Source of the DNA: Geoglobus sp.
Lineage (GTDB): Archaea > Halobacteriota > Archaeoglobi > Archaeoglobales > Archaeoglobaceae
Assembly (NCBI GenBank): GCA_027016965.1
Contig: JALURI010000250.1
Span: forward strand, 1 to 7,589
Length of the DNA stretch: 7,589 nt
Direction of reading: 5' to 3'
Notes under the pieces: model-generated
What the model was told of the DNA's origin: nothing
Databases searched by the model: none
What the model saw: only the letters and a program-made list of their open reading frames with translations
Part shown: positions 1 through 5,628 of the stretch, piece after piece
How positions within the stretch are numbered: position 1 is the stretch's first letter
Layout of the letters: every line of letters starts with the position of its first letter
Translations under genes and position numbers: made by a program

Positions 1-751
1 CGGCAACACCAACAGTGTTGCCGGGATCTATGCCCACAATTGTGTATGTTCTCTGCTTGCTTATCGGTACAAGCTCAATTTTGTCTTTCACAACAGCACT
101 TACCGTCACCTGAACATCTCTCGTCCTGAATGAGTTTACAGGTACCCTCTCTCTCGGTTCGTTTACAACAAAAACACCTCTTGATATACCTCCATAAGCC
201 ATTCTCATCTCTTCAGTGTAATCAAACCCGTACTCATCAAGTACCCTCTTTATCTCTCTGAAAACAGCTCTGACAGAATCATGAACTTTTCTCCTGTATT
301 TATTCTGTCTCCACCCTCCTTTCCCAAGACTTCTATTTCTGGAGACCTTTATCACCGTCTTATTGGAAAAAACAGAAACTATCTCCCCTACACCATATTT
401 CACAAGAAGTGCTGAAGCTCTTGCCTCATCAAAGGGATTTTTTGGATCCATAATGATTCCGTATCTCTTTGCCAGTGATGGAAGAGATGCCTTTCCAGCT
501 ATCTGAATCAGTTTGGTGTTTGCCGGAAGAAATCTCAGGAACTCAATGAGTTCTGTTCTGTCTCTAAAAATTTCAGATATGCTGTCTACGGCAATGAAAT
601 CAGGTCTTTTTTCCTTAACAAATCTGAACAGTCTTCCCCGTGAAACAGATTTTGACCACTCCTCACTCTCACCGATGTAATGCACGGCATATCTCGACTT
701 GGATTTTGAGTGGGGTGATCCTCTGATTATGTCCACACCAATTATCCTCAT
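1..751 (-). CDS. DUF460/COG2433 RuvC-YqgF-like predicted nuclease, N-terminal 250 residues (3' part beyond window)
   Basis: Translating the minus strand from the ATG at 751 gives an uninterrupted 250-residue frame that leaves the window at base 1, so the C-terminal part is missing. The start IIGVDIIRGSP and the late motif IVGIDPGNTVGVA (about residues 238-250) match the archaeal DUF460/COG2433 family, annotated as predicted RNase H-fold nucleases of the RuvC/YqgF type. Family members are usually over 600 residues. Asp7, Asp56 (FIAVDS) and Asp108-Glu109 (FDEARASALL) sit where RNase H-fold acidic residues would be expected, and a second RNase H-like first strand begins near residue 235. Nuclease activity is inferred; no biochemical role is established that I know of. 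The ATG overlaps the rio2 stop as ATGA, so translation is probably coupled to rio2 in one mRNA, and I see no separate promoter. Confidence 0.85.
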   Translation of the reverse strand, partial: MRIIGVDIIRGSPHSKSKSRYAVHYIGESEEWSKSVSRGRLFRFVKEKRPDFIAVDSISEIFRDRTELIEFLRFLPANTKLIQIAGKASLPSLAKRYGIIMDPKNPFDEARASALLVKYGVGEIVSVFSNKTVIKVSRNRSLGKGGWRQNKYRRKVHDSVRAVFREIKRVLDEYGFDYTEEMRMAYGGISRGVFVVNEPRERVPVNSFRTRDVQVTVSAVVKDKIELVPISKQRTYTIVGIDPGNTVGVA

Positions 752-1605
752 GTTTTACCTATAATATAATTCAAAACCTCATTTAAATCTTTTTTTACCC
801 CGTAACTCCTCTCGAAATACCCGAGAATGTTGGAAACATCTCTTTCCAAAATCTCACGGGAATGTGGAGAGATAACGTCAACATACTGGGGGAAATCTAT
901 AATCCATATTCCATCTTGATTTGCAAGTATGTTGAACTGGCTCAGATCGCCATGGACAACACCCCTGACATACATCTTCCGAATTTCATCGATTATCATT
1001 TCAAGCACCTCTTCAGGATTTTTCAGCTTTATTCTGTAAAGCTCCATAGCGTCTATCAGCTCGGTTACAACTGCATTCCCCTCCCAGGAAACAGGTTCTG
1101 GAACACTGACATACCCATAAAGTCTTTTAAAGGCTGAATATTCTCTCCTGGCAGATCTGACAGTCAGAACAGTGACATGCAGTGTCCCGTAATTCCGCTT
1201 TTCCTTTACTTTTTTGAAGCTCGGATAGCCAACTCTGTGAAACTTTACGACAAGTTCCTTATTTCTGTCATTCAGTGCATTGAAGACAACACTCTCCTTC
1301 CCCTCTCCCAGTATATTTCCCATTCTTGAGATGATTCCTTTCGTCACAAGCCCTTTAAGAGAGAAAACAGAGAGACCCTTGAATGTAAATCTGGTCCCGA
1401 AATATTCATGGTACTTGTTTTCTACAATCCCCATACCTGAGAGCTTTTTCAGAGTCTGTTCAAGTCTGTCATCATTCAATGTACAGTCTCTGATTATAGC
1501 ATGGACGGGAATGTATTCAAAATCCCACATGTTTCTGAAAATTGAATTGAGCACACAGATATCAATTCTGTCAATACTGTGATAGACTTCCACAAGGTCA
1601 TTCAC
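748..1605 (-). CDS. rio2: RIO2-type serine/threonine protein kinase/ATPase (small-subunit maturation)
   Basis: A 285-residue protein with the full archaeal Rio2 layout and usual length. An N-terminal winged helix (about 1-85) is followed by the RIO kinase fold. Visible catalytic elements are the nucleotide loop GEGKES (100-105), the ATP-binding Lys121 in VVKFH, the hinge TELIDAMELY (181-190), the catalytic loop VHGDLSQFN with Asp220 and Asn225, and the metal-binding Asp237 in IIDFPQ. Rio2 proteins bind pre-40S/30S particles and use ATP hydrolysis or autophosphorylation in late small-subunit rRNA maturation in the cytoplasm; this is known for the family. The start is GTG at 1605: an in-frame TAG lies two codons upstream, and the residues from position 1 align with the usual family N-terminus. 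A TTTAAA box centred about 25 bases upstream suggests a leaderless mRNA. The gene is co-transcribed with the DUF460 gene. Confidence 0.96.
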   Translation of the reverse strand: MNDLVEVYHSIDRIDICVLNSIFRNMWDFEYIPVHAIIRDCTLNDDRLEQTLKKLSGMGIVENKYHEYFGTRFTFKGLSVFSLKGLVTKGIISRMGNILGEGKESVVFNALNDRNKELVVKFHRVGYPSFKKVKEKRNYGTLHVTVLTVRSARREYSAFKRLYGYVSVPEPVSWEGNAVVTELIDAMELYRIKLKNPEEVLEMIIDEIRKMYVRGVVHGDLSQFNILANQDGIWIIDFPQYVDVISPHSREILERDVSNILGYFERSYGVKKDLNEVLNYIIGKT

Positions 1606-1610
1606 ATACT

Positions 1611-1618
1611 ATTTAAAA
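1611..1618 (+). promoter_or_regulatory. TATA box for the tRNA thiolation gene
   Basis: ATTTAAAA, with its TTTAAA core at 1612-1617, is centred about 27 bases before the GTG at 1642. That is the spacing expected for archaeal TBP-driven transcription starting at or next to the start codon. It lies only 6 to 13 bases upstream of the rio2 start on the other strand. Confidence 0.6.
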
Positions 1619-1626
1619 TCCAAACT

Positions 1627-1634
1627 GTTTAAAC
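1627..1634 (-). promoter_or_regulatory. TATA box for the rio2-DUF460 operon
   Basis: GTTTAAAC, a perfect 8-base palindrome, is centred about 25 bases upstream of the rio2 GTG at 1605. The purines just upstream on the minus strand (AGG) could contribute to a BRE. Because its core is symmetric, direction must come from flanking bases. Confidence 0.6.
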
Positions 1635-1641
1635 CTATTTC

Positions 1642-2550
1642 GTGAGGTGCTCGTACTGTAATAGAAATGCAGTTTACTTCCAGAGACATTCCGGAAAGCA
1701 TCTATGCAAAAGACACTTTATCGAGAATTTTTTCAGGAGGGTGAAACGAAACATAAGAAAATTCAGAATGATTGAAAGAAACGAGAGAATAGCAATCGCC
1801 ATGAGCGGTGGAAAGGACAGTGTTGTCCTTACCCATGTTCTCAGCGAGCTTTACGGAAAAAGAAAAGACATAGAGCTTGTTGCCATTTCTATCGATGAAG
1901 GGATTGAACAGTACAGATCCCCAACGCTTGAAATTGCAAGAGAGGTCTGCAAAAATCTTGGTATAGAGCATCACGTTATCCATTTCGAAAAAGAAATAGG
2001 TCTTGTGCTTGATGAAATTGTGAAAAGAGGTGAAAAAAAACCATGCACCTACTGCGGAGTTTTCAGGAAATATCTGCTGAACAGAAAGGCAAGAGAACTT
2101 TCTGCCACTAAACTGGCAACTGGACACAATCTTGACGATGAAGCTCAAACCATACTTCTGAACTTCCTGCAGTCGGATATTGAGAGACTTGCAAGACTGA
2201 TTCCATCAAAGATCCAGAAAGGGCTTGTTGTGAGAATAAAGCCGCTGAGAGAGATCTATGAAAGAGAGGTTGTTGCATATGCTGTTCTTAACAATCTCCC
2301 TGTATCTTTCGAGGAATGTCCTTACAGCCAGACTCCTGTCAGGGCTGCCATCAGAGACTTTTTGTATGAATTCGAGAAAAAATATCCCGGCAGAAAATTT
2401 TCAGTATTGAGAAGTTTTGAAGCAATTCTACCATGTCTGAGAGAGAGATATCCTCAAATAAAGCTCAATGAATGCAAGATCTGTGGAGAGCCTACACCAA
2501 AGGAGATATGCCAGGCATGTGAACTGAAAAATGAACTCAACTTAAGTTGA
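1642..2550 (+). CDS. tRNA 2-thiolation protein, Ctu1/NcsA/TtuA family (PP-loop ATPase)
   Basis: A 302-residue protein of the TtcA/TtuA/Ctu1 group that activates a tRNA uridine with ATP and inserts sulfur. In archaea this is most likely s2U34 (NcsA/Ncs6-like); m5s2U54 (TtuA-like) cannot be excluded. Order of elements: an N-terminal zinc finger (Cys3, Cys6, Cys22, His25), the PP-loop SGGKDS (55-60), CTYC with Cys135 and Cys138, the conserved ATGHNLDDEAQT (159-170), Cys226 in ECPYS, and a C-terminal zinc finger (Cys278, Cys281, Cys290, Cys293). Cys135, Cys138 and Cys226 correspond to the three ligands of the [4Fe-4S] cluster described in TtuA-type enzymes, so an oxygen-sensitive Fe-S enzyme is expected. 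The GTG at 1642 is chosen because it directly precedes the first zinc-finger cysteine and is 27 bases after a TATA box. The 3' end overlaps the convergent DUF373 gene by 9 bases. Confidence 0.93.
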   Translation: MRCSYCNRNAVYFQRHSGKHLCKRHFIENFFRRVKRNIRKFRMIERNERIAIAMSGGKDSVVLTHVLSELYGKRKDIELVAISIDEGIEQYRSPTLEIAREVCKNLGIEHHVIHFEKEIGLVLDEIVKRGEKKPCTYCGVFRKYLLNRKARELSATKLATGHNLDDEAQTILLNFLQSDIERLARLIPSKIQKGLVVRIKPLREIYEREVVAYAVLNNLPVSFEECPYSQTPVRAAIRDFLYEFEKKYPGRKFSVLRSFEAILPCLRERYPQIKLNECKICGEPTPKEICQACELKNELNLS

Positions 2551-3612
2551 CTTGGGCTGTCTGAGTGGAACCACACCTATGATCCCTGCCAGAAAACCCC
2601 CAAACAGAGCCATGAGAAAGTAATACATCGCATCCTCTCTCAGACTTGAGTAGACTTCTGTTGAGGAGATGATGTAAACAGATCCTCCCCATATTATCAG
2701 ACCTGCAGACACCAGGAGGAAAACCATGGAAACGTATCTTCTCATGCTCCTTCCCTCAATAAATGCATCGAGAATTTTGCCGATGATTATGCTCACACCA
2801 GCCGATATTATCCACCAGAGGCTTCCATATATAAATGCGGTTGCAAGTATTATTGCACCAACCGCAACAGGCTGGTAAAGGAGTTTCCAGAAACTGTTTA
2901 TTCCCTGAATGAATCCAACTATAATCAGAATCAGTGAGATTATGTATGTTATGAAAGAGAATCTTCCCTCAAGCAGTGAGTTTTTGATGGTTGAGAAGTA
3001 TTCCTCTATCGCATCATCCATTCCATAAGCCTTTAAAATCAGGTAAATCCCAACAAAAAGAATTATCGTACCATATCCTACTTCAGTGAAGCCTGCAAGA
3101 GAGAAAATGGAGAATATCAGAAGAATTGTTCCAAAAGGAACGAGAGTTGATTTTGCTATTCTCGGATCTTCAAACATTCTTTTCAGCAAATAATATGTGC
3201 TTTCAATGGTTTTACTCTGTTTAACAACTATTCTATGTACCCCATCAATTTTCAATCTTGATGAGATCACAGGAATCACAAATTCATCCTCACTTCCATC
3301 TGTAACAAGCACGACGCTTTCAGGTCTCAAAAGATCTTTCAGGTAGTCTATCTGATCTGATATCTTACTGTCAGACACAACTCCAACATTTTCATCTCCA
3401 GCCACAATCGCTATCTCGACCTTCTCCTTGCCCCTGAGTTCATCATAAATCTTTATGGCACCAAAAATCGTGTTCAGATCGCTGTCCTCTGGATCTGAAA
3501 GCCCGAGTTTCTCCCCAGCTTTGAGACAGCTATCTCTCCCTATGACCGGAGAAGGTATCCCGGTTTTTCTTCCAAGATCGTCATCCCTGTCTATAACGAG
3601 TATCAGCTTCAT
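2542..3612 (-). CDS. DUF373 family membrane protein, function unknown
   Basis: A 356-residue protein matching the archaeal DUF373 family. A soluble N-terminal domain (about 1-150) is followed by roughly six or seven hydrophobic segments (about 155-174, 179-195, 219-236, 247-264, 264-282, 294-316, 330-349). There is no signal peptide, so the N-terminal domain is presumably cytoplasmic. It carries the acidic motif DRDDDLGRKTGIP (8-20) and alternating strand-like stretches ending in AGDENVG (71-77) and VTDGSEDE (103-110), which looks like an alpha/beta fold with a possible metal or nucleotide site. That is an inference. The ATG at 3612 is preceded on the minus strand by a TTTAAA box about 28 bases away. 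The gene is divergent from e-mtaB and convergent with the thiolation gene, so it appears monocistronic. No function is established to my knowledge. Confidence 0.88.
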   Translation of the reverse strand: MKLILVIDRDDDLGRKTGIPSPVIGRDSCLKAGEKLGLSDPEDSDLNTIFGAIKIYDELRGKEKVEIAIVAGDENVGVVSDSKISDQIDYLKDLLRPESVVLVTDGSEDEFVIPVISSRLKIDGVHRIVVKQSKTIESTYYLLKRMFEDPRIAKSTLVPFGTILLIFSIFSLAGFTEVGYGTIILFVGIYLILKAYGMDDAIEEYFSTIKNSLLEGRFSFITYIISLILIIVGFIQGINSFWKLLYQPVAVGAIILATAFIYGSLWWIISAGVSIIIGKILDAFIEGRSMRRYVSMVFLLVSAGLIIWGGSVYIISSTEVYSSLREDAMYYFLMALFGGFLAGIIGVVPLRQPKST

Positions 3613-3636
3613 TTTTCAGAAAATATTATTGGCTTA

Positions 3637-3644
3637 GTTTAAAT
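3637..3644 (-). promoter_or_regulatory. TATA box for the DUF373 gene
   Basis: The TTTAAA core at 3638-3643 is centred about 28 bases upstream of the ATG at 3612 on the minus strand, giving a leader of at most a few bases. The core is symmetric, so weak transcription in the other direction is also possible. Confidence 0.5.
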
Positions 3645-3681
3645 TTATTTTGTTCCGCAATCTGAGAAACAATGTTCAAAC

Positions 3682-3691
3682 ATATTTATAT
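3682..3691 (+). promoter_or_regulatory. TATA box for e-mtaB
   Basis: ATATTTATAT is centred about 28 bases before the ATG at 3716. It lies inside the N-terminal extension that would exist if translation began at the upstream TTG at 3650, so it argues that the ATG at 3716 is the true start. AAGGA a few bases before that ATG resembles a Shine-Dalgarno site but would lie at or upstream of the predicted transcript start. Confidence 0.6.
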
Positions 3692-3715
3692 CCAGAGCCC
3701 CAAAAAAGGAATGAA

Positions 3716-4981
3716 ATGCAAATATACATTGAAACCTATGGATGTACAACAAATCAGGCAGACACAGACATAATCAGGGGAATTTTGAAAGAAAAATATA
3801 ATCTATCTGACTCAGATGCAGATGCTGATGTATGCATAGTGAATACATGTGGTGTCATCGATTTTACCGAAAGGAAAATACTGAAAAGAATTGAAGGGCT
3901 GAGAAAATCAGGAAAGAAAGTGATTGCAGCCGGATGTCTCGTAAGGATCTCGAGAAAAAAGTTATCAGAAGTGTGCGATGGGATTGTCAGTCCAGACAAC
4001 ATACACAGAATTGCAGAGGCTCTGGAAATGGTCAGTAGAGGAGTTAAGGCTGAATTTATCAAAGTTGAGAGAGTCGATAAGGCAGAACTTTGCAGATTTA
4101 AATCAAGAAAGAATGAAAATGCGATAGCGATAGTTTCAATATCTGAGGGGTGCACTGGAAGATGCAGTTACTGTGCAACAAAAATAGCAAGGGGAAGACT
4201 GAGAAGCTTTTCCATTGAGAATATCCTCAAAGAGGTAAAAAGTGCTGTAAAATCAGGATATAAAGAGATCCAGCTTACATCTCAGGATACAGGAGCATAT
4301 GGGATCGACAGAGGTACTTCACTTCCAGAGCTCCTTGAAAGAATATCCGGAATTGAAGGAGAGTTCAGAGTCAGAGTGGGAATGATGAACCCCAAGCATG
4401 CCGCAGATATGATTGATGATCTCATCGGTGCATTTGAAAGCGAGAAAATATACAAGTTCATCCACATTCCTGTTCAGAGTGGGGACAGCAGAGTGCTTGA
4501 AAACATGAAAAGAGATCACACAGTTGAGAATTACGAGCATGTTGTAACTGAATTCAGAAAAAATTTCAATGATGTTGTCGTATCAACGGACATAATTGTT
4601 GGATTTCCAACAGAAAGTGAAGACGCTTTCTGGAAGAGCTATGAACTCATCGAAAGAACGAAGCCAGATATAGTCAACATAACTCGCTATTCACCAAGAA
4701 AGGGAACTTCTGCTTACAGACTGGGAGATGTGCCAGACTGGATAAAGAAGGAAAGGAGTAGAGTCCTGACTGAGCTTACTAAGAAGATAGGCTTAAAAAA
4801 TAATATGAGGTTTGTTGGAAGAGATGTGAGAGTTCTGATTACAAAACACGGTAAGAACGGGACCCTGCTCGCAAGGATGGATTCATATAGACCTGTTATC
4901 CTGAGCAGTGGTAGGATCGGTGAATTTGTCGACGTAAAAATAAAAAAGGCAGAATTCAATTACATCACAGGGATCATGTGA
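3716..4981 (+). CDS. tRNA N6-threonylcarbamoyladenosine (t6A37) methylthiotransferase, e-MtaB/CDKAL1 type
   Basis: A 421-residue radical-SAM enzyme that converts t6A37 to ms2t6A37 in tRNAs reading ANN codons. The N-terminal methylthiotransferase domain has cysteines 10, 45 and 74 (YGCTTN, NTCGV, AGCLVR) for the auxiliary [4Fe-4S] cluster. The radical-SAM motif is CTGRCSYC with cysteines 146, 150 and 153. The IPVQSGDS stretch (about 251-258) and a C-terminal TRAM-like RNA-binding domain (about 364-421) complete the usual order and length. The ETYGCTTN start and archaeal setting fit the e-MtaB branch better than MiaB or RimO. The frame is open back to a TTG at 3650, but those 22 extra residues do not look like the family and they contain a TATA box, so the ATG at 3716 is chosen. 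It is the second tRNA anticodon-loop sulfur-modifying Fe-S enzyme in this window. Confidence 0.94.
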   Translation: MQIYIETYGCTTNQADTDIIRGILKEKYNLSDSDADADVCIVNTCGVIDFTERKILKRIEGLRKSGKKVIAAGCLVRISRKKLSEVCDGIVSPDNIHRIAEALEMVSRGVKAEFIKVERVDKAELCRFKSRKNENAIAIVSISEGCTGRCSYCATKIARGRLRSFSIENILKEVKSAVKSGYKEIQLTSQDTGAYGIDRGTSLPELLERISGIEGEFRVRVGMMNPKHAADMIDDLIGAFESEKIYKFIHIPVQSGDSRVLENMKRDHTVENYEHVVTEFRKNFNDVVVSTDIIVGFPTESEDAFWKSYELIERTKPDIVNITRYSPRKGTSAYRLGDVPDWIKKERSRVLTELTKKIGLKNNMRFVGRDVRVLITKHGKNGTLLARMDSYRPVILSSGRIGEFVDVKIKKAEFNYITGIM

Positions 4982-4988
4982 AGTTATT

Positions 4989-5004
4989 TCTGAGATTTCT
5001 CAGA
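4989..5004. repeat. 7-base inverted repeat between e-mtaB and the zinc-ribbon gene
   Basis: TCTGAGA at 4989-4995 and TCTCAGA at 4998-5004 are perfect reverse complements separated by TT. The repeat starts 7 bases after the e-mtaB stop and ends about 23 bases before the next TATA box. It could be an operator or a short 3' hairpin. There is no T-run after it, so a terminator is not well supported. Confidence 0.5.
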
Positions 5005-5025
5005 TGATTAATATAAAACAAAAGA

Positions 5026-5034
5026 TTTTTAAAT
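5026..5034 (+). promoter_or_regulatory. TATA box for the zinc-ribbon gene
   Basis: TTTTTAAAT, with TTTAAA at 5028-5033, is centred about 25 bases before the ATG at 5055, with purine-rich AAAAGA just upstream as a possible BRE. The spacing predicts a leaderless mRNA and gives independent support that the small reading frame downstream is a real gene. Confidence 0.65.
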
Positions 5035-5054
5035 GACATCCAGTAAGATTAATC

Positions 5055-5186
5055 ATGAACAAATGTCCTCGGTGCGGCTATGAACTTATTGTCGAGAGAG
5101 ATGATGGCGAGGGCGATGTAGTGAAGATTCTAAAAAAGTGTCAGAATTGCGGGTTTGAGGATGTACACTACATGACTGGGGATTAA
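5055..5186 (+). CDS. 43-residue zinc-ribbon protein, function unknown
   Basis: A small open frame, [10 protein letters not shown] through to MTGD, with two zinc knuckles: CPRCG (Cys4, Cys7) and CQNCG (Cys29, Cys32). The 21-residue linker between them is acidic and then basic. This is the classic two-CxxCG rubredoxin-like zinc-ribbon layout seen in many small archaeal proteins and in RNA polymerase or ribosome-associated factors. I do not recognise a specific family. The coding call rests on the intact motif pair and on a TATA box placed exactly for a leaderless start at this ATG. It follows e-mtaB by 73 bases, and its stop codon shares TTAA with the stop of the opposite-strand gene downstream. 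A role in nucleic-acid or protein binding is a guess from the fold. Confidence 0.8.
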   Translation: MNKCPRCGYELIVERDDGEGDVVKILKKCQNCGFEDVHYMTGD

Positions 5187-5581
5187 AGAGAGTCAGGGTC
5201 GTTTCCGAGAACAGCAGTCCACCACCATCTTGCCATATCCATCAGATCCTTGCTGAACATTCCAGAAAGCCTGTATTCTCCCCCTCTTATAGATATCATT
5301 CCAGCTCCAAGCAGTTTGTTTCTCATTGAGTAAAATGAAGAGCGATTCATTTCAAGCATCTCCATTGCCTTCTCCCACTCATCTACTCTCAGCGGATTTC
5401 CGGTCTTCTGTCTCTCTTCTACTAAGGTTATGAATTTTATCGCCTTCATCGCAACCTCTTCCTTTCTGAAAAGTCTTCGCATTAGCTCAAGAAACGGGTT
5501 TTTTGACTGGGTGATCCTTGCGTTGGAAGAGCTTCGAACAATAATCGAGGTGGCTGTTTTTGGTGCCTCACTCACCTTCAT
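5183..5581 (-). CDS. uncharacterised 132-residue protein, probable winged-helix DNA-binding fold
   Basis: I do not recognise a named family. The protein begins with a polar, Ser/Thr-rich N-terminal tail (1-27) that looks disordered. From about 42 to 107 the pattern fits a winged helix: helix 45-58, helix 66-77, a possible recognition helix near 79-92 ([14 protein letters not shown]) and a wing-like hairpin [12 protein letters not shown] (95-106). It ends with the unusual [16 protein letters not shown] tail (117-132) containing three consecutive tryptophans. The ATG at 5581 is supported by a TTTAAA box about 26 bases upstream; Met34 or Met45 are less supported alternatives. The gene is divergent from hisG across 47 bases and appears to share its only TATA box. 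It converges on the zinc-ribbon gene with a 4-base overlap. A transcription-regulator role is an inference from fold and position. Confidence 0.75.
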   Translation of the reverse strand: MKVSEAPKTATSIIVRSSSNARITQSKNPFLELMRRLFRKEEVAMKAIKFITLVEERQKTGNPLRVDEWEKAMEMLEMNRSSFYSMRNKLLGAGMISIRGGEYRLSGMFSKDLMDMARWWWTAVLGNDPDSL

Positions 5582-5602
5582 ACTGACAGTTGTTCACAAA
5601 GG

Positions 5603-5611
5603 TTTTTAAAG
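5603..5611. promoter_or_regulatory. shared, symmetric TATA box between hisG and the winged-helix gene
   Basis: TTTTTAAAG, with TTTAAA at 5605-5610, is the only good TATA-like element in the intergenic stretch. It is centred about 26 bases from the ATG at 5581 on the minus strand and about 22 and 25 bases from the two possible hisG ATGs (5629, 5632) on the plus strand. Confidence 0.6.
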
Positions 5612-5628
5612 CTTTGATTGATTGAGGG

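Noticed and set aside
862..1582. Plus-strand open frames of 91 and 100 residues opposite rio2
   Set aside because: They are antisense to a gene with complete catalytic motifs, have no recognisable domain, and have no promoter at a suitable distance.
3650..3715. N-terminal extension of e-MtaB from a TTG at 3650
   Set aside because: The added 22 residues do not look like the family and contain the TATA box ATATTTATAT. The ATG at 3716 starts exactly at the conserved MQIYIETYGCTTN region.
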